Assembly: GCA_964585305.1 (NCBI GenBank)
Contig: CAZPDM010000117.1
Coordinates: forward strand, 1-9,104
Reading direction: 5' to 3'
DNA from: CAZPDM01 sp964585305
GTDB taxonomy: Bacteria; Planctomycetota; Uabimicrobiia; Uabimicrobiales; JABWCH01
Length of the DNA stretch: 9,104 nucleotides
This document shows positions 1-7,861 of this stretch, one piece after another; position 1 is the stretch's first letter, and each line of letters opens with the position of its first letter. The notes beneath the pieces are model-generated. The model was not told the DNA's origin and did not search any database. It was given only the letters and a program-made list of their open reading frames with translations. A program made the translations under genes and the position numbers.

Positions 1-42
1 TTTTCTCAAACGATAACGTTGTCTTGCTCGAGATTTTGCCAT
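1..42 (-). CDS. possible 5' end of a leftward gene cut by the window edge
   Basis: On the minus strand an ATG at 42-40 opens a frame that runs uninterrupted to the window edge and reads MAKSRARQRYRLRK. The peptide is strongly basic (seven Arg/Lys in 14 residues), as in small nucleic-acid-binding or ribosomal-type proteins, but I do not recognise the family. No convincing Shine-Dalgarno sequence precedes the ATG (the upstream bases are TATTATTTCCAAG). Fourteen codons are too few to prove coding. If real, this gene is divergent from the epimerase operon and the two share the intergenic region to its right. Confidence 0.25.
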   Translation of the reverse strand, partial: MAKSRARQRYRLRK

Positions 43-96
43 CTTGGAAATAATACAATCTAAGGTATAGCAAAGACGGAAAATACGAGAAAAATC

Positions 97-288
97 TTGA
101 TGAGCAAATTTACCTGTGCTATGAATAGAAAAATATGTTTGAAATGTGCGAACTTGCAACTAAAGATATACTATAACTTATTGGGATTAAATAATCAAAA
201 AAAACTTGAAAAATTAGAAATAGATGATGTAATAGAAATAGAAAATCCAGAGAAATTATTAAATTTTATGACGTTAATGTTTTATTAG
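97..288 (+). CDS. doubtful small ORF, hypothetical protein (63 aa)
   Basis: This is an open frame starting TTG-ATG (ATG at 100) and ending TAG at 286-288. The N-terminal half is basic and holds three cysteines (C7, C14, C17). The C-terminal half is acidic (LEIDDVIEIENPEK) and ends in a short hydrophobic stretch. No family is recognised. There is no good Shine-Dalgarno site; the best upstream purine run is CGAGAAAAA. A weak promoter-like pair, TTGGAA (44-49) and TATAGC (66-71) with 16 bp spacing, lies upstream. In such AT-rich DNA a 63-codon frame can arise by chance, and it could equally be a decayed gene remnant. I list it because nothing else occupies this stretch. Confidence 0.2.
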   Translation: MMSKFTCAMNRKICLKCANLQLKIYYNLLGLNNQKKLEKLEIDDVIEIENPEKLLNFMTLMFY

Positions 289-346
289 TACACATAGAAC
301 TTTTTTATCTCGATATAAATCAAGTTGCTAACTAATAAATTTTTTT

Positions 347-350
347 AGGG
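347..350 (+). promoter_or_regulatory. ribosome binding site of the 2-epimerase gene
   Basis: AGGG sits 7 bases before the ATG at 358, directly after a T-run. It is the only clear Shine-Dalgarno match among the main genes of the window, and it fixes the epimerase start. Confidence 0.6.
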
Positions 351-357
351 CAGAATT

Positions 358-1449
358 ATGCAATATATTCACCTTGTTGCAGCGGCACGACCTAATTTTA
401 TGAAGATTGCTCCGTTGTATCATGCGTTAAAAAAAGAAGATTGGGCTATGCCCATAATTGTTCATACAGGACAGCATTATGATTGGAATATGTCTGATGT
501 TTTTTTTCAAGAATTGGGATTGCCTGAACCAGATATTCATTTAGGAGTAGGAAGTGGTTCCCACGCACAACAAACTGGTCAGGTAATGATAGCTTATGAA
601 AAGATATTGATAGAAAAACATCCTGATTTAGTTGTTGTTGTTGGAGATGTAAATTCTACAGTTGCCGCAACATTAGCCGCAACAAAATTGGGAATTAAAG
701 TTGCTCATTTGGAAGCTGGCTTACGTTCCTACGATCGTTCTATGCCTGAAGAAATCAATCGTGTAGTTACTGATGCTTTAGCTGATTTACTTTGGACACC
801 TTCTATCGATGGAGATGAAAATTTAAAAAAAGAAGGTCTTCCTCAGAATAAAATTTGTCGCGTAGGAAATATTATGATTGATTCTTTAGAAATGATGAAA
901 CCTAGAATTTTAAAAGAATCTGTAATTCAAGAATTAGGAATTGGAGATCATCATTTTGGAATAGTTACATTACATCGTCCTTCTAATGTAGATGATGCAA
1001 ATAATCTTAAACATATCTGCCAAATATTATTAACTTTAGCTGGAAAATTTTCTCTGATTTTTGCTATCCATCCTCGAACAAGAAAAAATCTAGAGAAAAA
1101 TAACTTAATGTCTATGCTTCAATCTAATCCTTCTTTGCATTTATTAGATCCACAAAGTTATATTCGATTTATGAACCTAGTTTTTCATTGTAAGTTTGTA
1201 ATCACAGATTCTGGGGGAATTCAGGAAGAAACTTCTTACTTGGGAATACCTTGTTTAACCTTGCGACAGAATACAGAGCGACCTATTACTATTACTCATG
1301 GAACAAACTGTCTTTGCAAATTAGAACAATTAGTTGGAAAAGTTGATGAAATCTCATATCAAACAGAACGAAAAACAATAAAAATTGATCTTTGGGATGG
1401 ACATACTGCAAATCGTGTGGTAGAATCTATAAGAAAATTTTTGGAATAA
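358..1449 (+). CDS. wecB: UDP-N-acetylglucosamine 2-epimerase, non-hydrolysing (WecB/MnaA family)
   Basis: A cytosolic enzyme that interconverts UDP-GlcNAc and UDP-ManNAc, supplying ManNAc-type sugars for surface polysaccharides. At 363 residues it is close to E. coli WecB (376). Family landmarks are all present: N-terminal ARPNFMK (R11, K16); GDVNSTVAA with D97; HLEAGLRSYDRSMPEEINR with E119 and E131; VTLHRPSN with H206; IHPRT near 238; and the nucleotide-binding DSGGIQEE (284-291) followed by RQNTERP. D97, E119, E131 and H206 match the catalytic or binding residues known in WecB (Asp95, Glu117, Glu131, His213), so the enzyme should be active. The start is set by AGGG seven bases upstream and by the conserved N-terminus. 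The glycosyltransferase gene follows after 31 bp on the same strand, implying a shared transcript. The symbol is by family; mnaA would serve equally. Confidence 0.95.
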   Translation: MQYIHLVAAARPNFMKIAPLYHALKKEDWAMPIIVHTGQHYDWNMSDVFFQELGLPEPDIHLGVGSGSHAQQTGQVMIAYEKILIEKHPDLVVVVGDVNSTVAATLAATKLGIKVAHLEAGLRSYDRSMPEEINRVVTDALADLLWTPSIDGDENLKKEGLPQNKICRVGNIMIDSLEMMKPRILKESVIQELGIGDHHFGIVTLHRPSNVDDANNLKHICQILLTLAGKFSLIFAIHPRTRKNLEKNNLMSMLQSNPSLHLLDPQSYIRFMNLVFHCKFVITDSGGIQEETSYLGIPCLTLRQNTERPITITHGTNCLCKLEQLVGKVDEISYQTERKTIKIDLWDGHTANRVVESIRKFLE

Positions 1450-1480
1450 AAAGCAATATTATAGTGAGTTATGTGCAAAT

Positions 1481-2695
1481 ATGAAAATTCTCCATATTTT
1501 AGATCATAGTTTACCGTTGCATAGCGGTTATACTTTTCGCAGTAATAGTATCTTTCAATCTCAATTACAAAGAGGATGGCATCCGGTTGCTATTACATCT
1601 TCTAAGTATGAAGAGAATTGGAAAGGCGATTGGGCAGAGAAAGAAAATAGAGAAGGGATTACATACTATCGTACAGGAAATATTCTTCCTTCTCGTATTC
1701 CTATTGTAACGGAAAGAAGACTCATGCAGGCTTTAAGTAATAGATTAAAAAATATTATTTTAGAAGAAAAGCCTGATATTTTGCATGCCCATTCACCTGT
1801 TTTAAATGCCATTCCTGGTCTAAAAATAGCACGAAAATTTGGATTACCGTTTGTTTATGAAATTCGCGCATTTTGGGAAGATGCAGCGGTAGATCATGGC
1901 ACATATAAAGAACATTCTTGGAAATATAAAATTGTTCGTGCTTTGGAAACATGGGTTTGTCGTAAGGCAAATCAGGTTGCTGTACTTTGTAATGGTCTTA
2001 AAAATGATTTAATTCAAAGAGGCATTTCAGCAGATAAGATGACTCCTGTTTTTAATGGGGTTTCCCCGGAAGATTTTAAATCATGTCCTCCTGATCAACA
2101 ATATTATGAAGAATGGAAACTTTCTGGTAAAAAAGTAATTGGATTTTTAGGTTCGTTTTATCATTATGAAGGCTTAGATTTATTACTCAAAGCCTTTCGG
2201 CATGTTATAGATAAAGAACCAGATACACGATTGCTGCTCGTTGGTGGTGGTCCATTGGAAAAAGAATTGCGGCAACAAACGCAAGATTTGCAATTGTCTG
2301 ATAAGGTAATTATACCTGGACGAATTCCGCATGATCGTGTGCCAGGAATATATTCTTTTATTGATATTTTAGCTTATCCAAGATATTCCATGCGATTAAC
2401 AGAACTCGTAACACCTTTGAAACCTTTAGAAGCTATGGCGATGGGAAAAGCTATTATTGCCAGTGATGTTGGTGGGCATAAGGAACTTATTCACCATGAA
2501 GAAACTGGTCTATTATTTTCTGCAGGAAATGTTGAATTATTAGCAGAAGGATTACTTCTTTTGCTTCGCAATCAAAATTTACGAGAAAAATTGCAACAAA
2601 CAGGAAAATCTTGGGTACTAGAAAACCACACTTGGCAGAGGACTACTTCTGTTTATGAAAATATTTATCAAAAAGCATTAGAAAAAAAATACTAA
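1481..2695 (+). CDS. GT4 glycosyltransferase, PEP-CTERM/exosortase-A-associated type
   Basis: A 404-residue GT-B fold glycosyltransferase (family 4), expected to transfer a sugar from a nucleotide donor to a growing, lipid-linked polysaccharide on the inner face of the membrane. The N-terminus ILHILDHSLPLHSGYTFRS is, from memory, characteristic of the sugar transferases linked to exosortase A systems (TIGR04063-like). The acceptor half covers about 1-200. The donor half begins near GFLGSFYHYEGLDLLLKA (221-238) and continues with LLLVGGGPLEKEL and LTELVTPLKPLEAMAMG, where E317 is the second Glu of the usual E-x7-E motif. The first position is not Glu (L309, with E308 adjacent), which I recall as normal for this subgroup. 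DVGGHKELI (329-337) and ETGLLF follow. There is no signal peptide or membrane segment. The Shine-Dalgarno is weak (AGTGAG, 12 bases upstream); the start is supported by the family N-terminus. Donor and acceptor sugars are unknown, though a ManNAc-derived sugar is plausible from its neighbour. Confidence 0.9.
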   Translation: MKILHILDHSLPLHSGYTFRSNSIFQSQLQRGWHPVAITSSKYEENWKGDWAEKENREGITYYRTGNILPSRIPIVTERRLMQALSNRLKNIILEEKPDILHAHSPVLNAIPGLKIARKFGLPFVYEIRAFWEDAAVDHGTYKEHSWKYKIVRALETWVCRKANQVAVLCNGLKNDLIQRGISADKMTPVFNGVSPEDFKSCPPDQQYYEEWKLSGKKVIGFLGSFYHYEGLDLLLKAFRHVIDKEPDTRLLLVGGGPLEKELRQQTQDLQLSDKVIIPGRIPHDRVPGIYSFIDILAYPRYSMRLTELVTPLKPLEAMAMGKAIIASDVGGHKELIHHEETGLLFSAGNVELLAEGLLLLLRNQNLREKLQQTGKSWVLENHTWQRTTSVYENIYQKALEKKY

Positions 2696-2697
2696 GA

Positions 2698-2727
2698 AAA
2701 AAAGCATGTCGATCGACATGCTTTTTT
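2698..2727. terminator. bidirectional intrinsic terminator (perfect palindrome)
   Basis: The core GCATGTCGATCGACATGC (2704-2721) is a perfect 18-base palindrome, extended by an A-run on the left and TTTTTT on the right to 30 bases of complete symmetry. As RNA from either strand it folds into a 7-bp G/C-containing stem with a GATC loop followed by a U-run. It begins two bases after the glycosyltransferase stop and ends eleven bases from the stop of the convergent kinase gene, so it can end transcription from both sides. Confidence 0.9.
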
Positions 2728-2738
2728 CTTACTTTGTT

Positions 2739-5700
2739 TTATATTTTTTTTATGATCATCAAAGTAATATCATCATGTTGTTCAGCACCGCCCATATATT
2801 GTCTGAGATCATCGAGAAGTGCAGCGACTGCATCCGCGGGGTTTTTATTAAGGTGGTTATGAAGCATATCTAAGAATCCATCCAGCTCTAGCATTTCTCC
2901 CGAGGGAGACATACATTCTGTCACACCATCGGTATAAAAAATAATCTTATCACCAGTGTTGAGCTTGATTTCTTTTTCTTCAAGAAATTCCTCAATATTT
3001 TCTTTGACACCTAAAACAACACCACCTGCTGGAATGACTTCAAGTGTAGGATTGTCTTTGCGGCATACAATAAGGTTTTCATGGCCAGCACCGGTATAGA
3101 CAAATCTTTGTTTGAGAACATCCCAACGAGCTAAAAGAAGAGTCATAAATATAAAAGGTTCGGTATTGTCTTTTAAAAGCCTGTTTGCGGCTAATAGAGT
3201 ATCACGAGTAGATGTATTGGGATCTTTAAGGAAGTGATGTAGAATTAGACGTGCCATGACCATAACAAGACCGGCAGGAATACCTTTTCCTGAAACATCT
3301 CCAATAACAATGGATAGTGTATTATTATCAGGAGAAATAATGAAATCATAATAGTCCCCACCTACTTGGCGGGCAGGTACCATCTTACCATAAACTTCCA
3401 TTCCCGAGACATTAGGTAATGATTTAGGCAATAAACCAGATTGTATTCGAGCCGCAATACTCAATTCTTGCTCCATTCTTTCTTTTTCGCGTAATTCTTC
3501 ATATAAAAAAGCATTTTCCATTGCAATTGCAGCTTGGTTTGAAAAAGCAGATAAGAATTCTAAATCGCGCTCTGTAAAAAGTCCGGAAACAAAACGATTA
3601 TCAATATAGACAGCACCTAAAACTTGATCTTTTATTTTAAATGGGACGCAAAGTATAGATCTTAATCTTAAATCCATAATAGATTCAGACTGAAATCGTG
3701 CGTCTGCTTGCGCATCAGAAGTCAAAACTGCTTCACCTGTTTTGATTACTTTTTTAACAATGCTTTTTGATAGACTTGATTCGCTTTGGGCAATTTCTTC
3801 TTGTGCAATATTACGAGCGCATTTGACCGTAAAACTTTCTTTGCCTTCATTGATTACTAAAAATCCACGTTCTGCCCGAAGTTCTTTTACTACCATGTCC
3901 ATAATCAAATCAAGTAATTTTTGCGAATCTAAAACGGTATTGATGGTATTAGATATTTTTTGCAGTGTAATTAAACTATCTCGCTCTGCTTTTAAATTTT
4001 CAACTTCTGTTAATAGTACACTATTTTGATTTCGTAATGCTTCAATCTTTTGATTCATACCTTTTGAAGTTTCAGCAATACGCTTTTCTATTTCTGCCAA
4101 AATAGCCTCTTTGTCCATGTCCTCTCCAATTTCAGACAAAAATTTGTTGCGAAGTTCTTCCCATTCTTTTGAAGTATTTTGCTCCATCTCCAAAATTTCA
4201 CGGCTAAACTCGCGTATTCTTACACTAATATCTCTTTTCCCCATAATATCGCTACGTTCGTGTTCACATTCCTTAATAAGAAGCAATGTTTTATTTAACA
4301 TAGGAGGAAAATTGATCTTTTGATAAATTTCTTTTGCTTTATACAATTGATGGAGAGCAACTTTAAGAAATCCATAATCGCCTTTACGTTCAAAATCAAG
4401 TAAACATTTTCCGTATTCATAATATGTCCGAGCCAGCTCTAAGACACAACCAGTTCGTTGCCAAAAAACAATAGCCGTAATAAAATGTTCGATTGTCTCA
4501 CGGCTTAAATTATTATCGCAACAAAATTGTCCATACTGAGTATGAACTTTTCCAAGCATTGGCTCTGTACCAAATTCTTTGGTTAATTTTAGAGCTTTAT
4601 TTAGCATTTTATTCGCACGATCGTTTTTTCCTATCCTGCGATATATTTCTGCTATTTCAGTATATATACCAATACATTTCCATTTTGTATGGATTCCAAT
4701 AGCTTGTTCACTTAACAAAAGGACTTTGATTGCATTATCATAATCTGCTTGGAAGTTATAAGACTGGCCTAATAAATAATAACATTCTGCAACAGCCCAT
4801 GTAAGCTGTAGTTCATTAAATAATTCCATACTTTGTTGTAAATAATCACAGGCTTCCATGGGACGTTCCCAAAGCAGCATGTAACGGCCCAAACACATTT
4901 GGGCATGTGCAATTCCTGCGCGCATATTTAATTCCTGCGCCAGATCGAGTCCTTCAAGATAGCGATTATGAGCATGTTCCAATTGTCCTAGCGATTCTAA
5001 CAGTAATCCTAAGTCTAAAATAATCATAACTTGCATTTCACGATCGCCTGTTAGATGGCAAAGATATAAAGCTTCTTCCAAATATCGATAGGCTATTTGT
5101 ATTTTTCCTTGTTGCAAATGAATTTGTGCAATGCCTTTAGCAACTTGAGCCTGGGTTCTCTGACGATCAATTTTTGATAAGATTTCTAATGCTCGTTGAT
5201 AATAGTTCATAGAAGAGGCCCAGGAACCCATCATAAAATATATCTGCGCATAAGAGTCATAAATTGCAGCTTGCAAAGCACGATTTTTTTCGCTACGAGC
5301 TAAAGCCAAAGATTCTTTTAGTAATCGTTGGGCTTCTTCATAACTTTGTTGTGCAATATGCAAAGATGCCATAAGATGCAGCTCAGAGGCTAAATTCTTT
5401 TGCTCGCGACGCAATCGTTCCAATAATATTTCAAAGTGTTCCTTACTTTGTTCGAATTCACCCTTTTTGAAGCAAACAATTCCAATTCCTTTATGAAATG
5501 GGTTTTGAGATTGCTCATCAACTGCTATATCTAGCCCTTTTTTATAATACGAAAGAGCTTCATTATATTCTCCGGTAAGAGTATAAATATATCCTAGTTT
5601 TTCTAATAATTGTAAAATTTCTTCCTTCATTGATTTTTGTTGAGCAATTTTTAATGCTTTCTCATACATTTCTATTGCGGAGGAATAAGTATATTGTTTT

Positions 5701-7844
5701 TCATAGATATCTCCTGCAATAATCCAGTATGGAACAGATTTTCTGCGCTGATTTGCTTCAAAATAATGGTGAGCAAGTTCTTCTGCTCGTATTTTATTAT
5801 TGGGCAACTGCTCTAATTGTTTGGCAATTTCTTCGTGTAATGACTCTCTTGTTTTTGGCATCATTTTTTCATATAGTAATTGAGCTAATCTTGCTGATCC
5901 AATAATAAATTCGATTTGCATACTATCGCTAATTTGAGTTAAAAAACTTTGAGTGATTAAAGGTCTCAAAAGTTGATCAAGATCATTATCTGAAATTTTA
6001 CAAATTTTTTCTAAAAGCAATCGAGGGAAATGATGATTGATGACAGTAGCTATTTGAACAATACGTTTACTTTGATTGTCTAATTCCTCATATTTTTTTA
6101 TAAGACTATCTTCAAGTACATGTGGACGTCGTATCATTCTTAAATCTTCTACGTTTAGCTGCCAAATTCCTCCTTGCCGAAAGATCAAACCATCGTCTGC
6201 CATATTTTTTAATGTTTCCTCAGCAAGTAGCGGAATTCCTTTGCTAATGTCATTTATTTTTTCTAATAAATCTCCAGAAATTTGCTCTCTTCCAACCATA
6301 GATCCTAACATAATTCCTAATTGTTGGATGGAAAGAGGTTTTAATGTTATTTCTTCATAATTCTTTTTCGCTATTAAACGTGGTACAAGTTTTTCAAAAC
6401 TGCTTTGAGAAGCGACATTGCGATGTGTTCCGCAAATAAAAATAGGATGATCTTGACTTGCGGATAATAATCGGTATAAAAGAGTCGTGCTAAAATGATC
6501 TAACCATTCTAGGTTATCTAAAAAAATAGATAAAGCATGACTACGAGAAACTTCAATAAAAAACTGTATTAAGTTATGAAGTAAAGAATCTTCTGTTAAA
6601 GTTTTCTCTTCAAAAATACCAATTAAATATGGTTTTCTTGCAAGAGACGGTGCCACAGCTAGCAAAATTCTGCCCCAACGTTGGGGAAGTGTATTAAGCA
6701 AAGGAGAATTAGATTTTTCTAAAAATCTGAATAATTCATAAATAATCTGACTAAAACCTGACCAGGCTGCTGTAAGGGTATTATCGCATTCTACCTCTAA
6801 AAACAAAGTTCCAGGGACTGCATAGTTTGCTTTAAATTGATTTAAAATAGAGGTTTTTCCAATTCCATCCTCACCTTTTAAAACAATAAATTTTCCTCGC
6901 CCTTTCATTGCCCTACTAAATCCGGTATATATTTGTTCTAATTCTTTTTCTCGATTAACAAATTTTGGAGAATATAAGAATTTGCGACCGCGATCTATTT
7001 TTATTCTTAAAATCTCAGAACGTCCTGCTAAACGCATCATTGCACTTAATAATTCGTCCGCAGCTTGATAACGTTGAGAAGGCAGTTTTGAAATAAGTTT
7101 TAAGATAATTGCTTCGAATCCTGGGGTAATTTTTGAATTATATAAAGTAGGAAGAGGAGGTGCGGTTTCTGCCTGTTTAACAATAGTAGTTAAAATATCT
7201 GCGCTTTTAAAAGGCAAATGTCCAGTAACTAATTCATAAAAAATAATACCAAGCGAATATAAATCTGCTCGTGGATCAATTTGAAAACCTTTAATAACTT
7301 CCGGAGCCATATAATTTAAAGTTCCTGCAATCTCTACATTTCCCATAGCTAATAAATTAGTTACTTCCTGCCCCACAGCAAATCCAAAATCCAAAATTTT
7401 CACTTGGCCAAGCGCAGTTAGCTTTATATTTTCTGGCTTTAAATCGCGATGGATAACTCCTTGACGATGAATATATTCTAAAACTCTTGTAATATCCATC
7501 CCAATTTCAAAAATTTGAGCAACATCGCTACCTTTTAATTTTATTAAAGGATCTCCATCCACATATTCCATTGTAAAATAATCTAAACCTTGATCATATA
7601 CTTTGACAACGCCAGGATGATTCAAATTTTTTACAGCATTAAATTCTCTAACAAAAGACATTCTCTCTCGTTCAGAATGCGGACGATCTGTAAGGATTTT
7701 AATAGCAATATTGATATTATTTTTTATATCACGAGCGAGATAAACTTTTCCTACTCGCCCACCACCAAGTAATTTTTTTAATTGGTATCGAGAATCTACT
7801 GTATCTCCAATTGTATATTCTGCCATAATAATTTCTTTTCTCAT
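2739..7844 (-). CDS. Ser/Thr protein kinase - ATPase - TPR - GAF - SpoIIE phosphatase fusion protein
   Basis: A 1701-residue, apparently cytosolic signalling protein. Kinase (about 20-273): glycine loop GGGRVG (27-32), K49, HRDLKPEN (132-139), DFG (152-154) and APE (180-182), all intact. ATPase of the AAA_16/COG3899 type (about 297-570): Walker A GEDGIGKTS (324-332) and Walker B-like FLDNLEWLD (441-449), then a helical, winged-helix-like region to about 690. About twelve TPRs (about 700-1180). Coiled coil (about 1205-1300). GAF (about 1300-1445). RsbU/SpoIIE-type PP2C phosphatase (about 1456-1701) with likely metal-binding Asp in VGGDYYDF (D1497), GDVSGKG (D1516), FYTDG (D1639) and QHDD (D1691, D1692). 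The kinase-ATPase-GAF order recalls cyanobacterial HstK proteins, but the histidine kinase output is replaced by a phosphatase. The start is undecided: the inner ATG at 7826 (MAEYTIGD) sits just before the kinase domain after a purine-rich GAGAAAAGAA and is slightly preferred; the outer ATG at 7844 has no Shine-Dalgarno. Substrates are unknown. Confidence 0.93.
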   Translation of the reverse strand: MRKEIIMAEYTIGDTVDSRYQLKKLLGGGRVGKVYLARDIKNNINIAIKILTDRPHSERERMSFVREFNAVKNLNHPGVVKVYDQGLDYFTMEYVDGDPLIKLKGSDVAQIFEIGMDITRVLEYIHRQGVIHRDLKPENIKLTALGQVKILDFGFAVGQEVTNLLAMGNVEIAGTLNYMAPEVIKGFQIDPRADLYSLGIIFYELVTGHLPFKSADILTTIVKQAETAPPLPTLYNSKITPGFEAIILKLISKLPSQRYQAADELLSAMMRLAGRSEILRIKIDRGRKFLYSPKFVNREKELEQIYTGFSRAMKGRGKFIVLKGEDGIGKTSILNQFKANYAVPGTLFLEVECDNTLTAAWSGFSQIIYELFRFLEKSNSPLLNTLPQRWGRILLAVAPSLARKPYLIGIFEEKTLTEDSLLHNLIQFFIEVSRSHALSIFLDNLEWLDHFSTTLLYRLLSASQDHPIFICGTHRNVASQSSFEKLVPRLIAKKNYEEITLKPLSIQQLGIMLGSMVGREQISGDLLEKINDISKGIPLLAEETLKNMADDGLIFRQGGIWQLNVEDLRMIRRPHVLEDSLIKKYEELDNQSKRIVQIATVINHHFPRLLLEKICKISDNDLDQLLRPLITQSFLTQISDSMQIEFIIGSARLAQLLYEKMMPKTRESLHEEIAKQLEQLPNNKIRAEELAHHYFEANQRRKSVPYWIIAGDIYEKQYTYSSAIEMYEKALKIAQQKSMKEEILQLLEKLGYIYTLTGEYNEALSYYKKGLDIAVDEQSQNPFHKGIGIVCFKKGEFEQSKEHFEILLERLRREQKNLASELHLMASLHIAQQSYEEAQRLLKESLALARSEKNRALQAAIYDSYAQIYFMMGSWASSMNYYQRALEILSKIDRQRTQAQVAKGIAQIHLQQGKIQIAYRYLEEALYLCHLTGDREMQVMIILDLGLLLESLGQLEHAHNRYLEGLDLAQELNMRAGIAHAQMCLGRYMLLWERPMEACDYLQQSMELFNELQLTWAVAECYYLLGQSYNFQADYDNAIKVLLLSEQAIGIHTKWKCIGIYTEIAEIYRRIGKNDRANKMLNKALKLTKEFGTEPMLGKVHTQYGQFCCDNNLSRETIEHFITAIVFWQRTGCVLELARTYYEYGKCLLDFERKGDYGFLKVALHQLYKAKEIYQKINFPPMLNKTLLLIKECEHERSDIMGKRDISVRIREFSREILEMEQNTSKEWEELRNKFLSEIGEDMDKEAILAEIEKRIAETSKGMNQKIEALRNQNSVLLTEVENLKAERDSLITLQKISNTINTVLDSQKLLDLIMDMVVKELRAERGFLVINEGKESFTVKCARNIAQEEIAQSESSLSKSIVKKVIKTGEAVLTSDAQADARFQSESIMDLRLRSILCVPFKIKDQVLGAVYIDNRFVSGLFTERDLEFLSAFSNQAAIAMENAFLYEELREKERMEQELSIAARIQSGLLPKSLPNVSGMEVYGKMVPARQVGGDYYDFIISPDNNTLSIVIGDVSGKGIPAGLVMVMARLILHHFLKDPNTSTRDTLLAANRLLKDNTEPFIFMTLLLARWDVLKQRFVYTGAGHENLIVCRKDNPTLEVIPAGGVVLGVKENIEEFLEEKEIKLNTGDKIIFYTDGVTECMSPSGEMLELDGFLDMLHNHLNKNPADAVAALLDDLRQYMGGAEQHDDITLMIIKKI

Positions 7845-7861
7845 CTAATAAATAGAGATTG

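Larger units (their letters stand above)
43..357. other. largely non-coding region upstream of the epimerase operon
   Basis: Apart from the doubtful small ORF at 97-288, I see no gene, RNA, inverted repeat or tandem repeat here. The stretch 289-346 is very AT-rich (for example TATAAA at 314-319) and probably contains the promoter of the rightward operon. No -35/-10 pair is convincing enough to place it. Confidence 0.4.

Noticed and set aside
1755..1970. Leftward 71-codon frame antisense to the glycosyltransferase
   Set aside because: It is fully contained in a recognised gene and has no recognisable protein features.
2050..2070. GGGGTTTCCCC hairpin-like sequence inside the glycosyltransferase gene
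   Set aside because: It is a short 4-bp stem encoding ordinary residues (NGVSPEDF), with no T-run and no gene boundary nearby, so it is most likely chance.
3742..4029. Rightward 95-codon open frame antisense to the GAF/coiled-coil region
   Set aside because: It lies wholly inside the well-supported kinase-phosphatase gene and has no family motifs. It is a shadow frame, as are the similar rightward frames at 4111-4323, 4493-4702, 6076-6360 and 7590-7772.
2739..7844. Possibility that the 1701-aa protein is an assembly-error fusion of two genes
   Set aside because: The frame is continuous. The TPR array, coiled coil, GAF and phosphatase are joined by linkers typical of their families, including the coiled coil into GAF and the standard GAF-to-SpoIIE helix, with no internal start signals or composition break at a junction.
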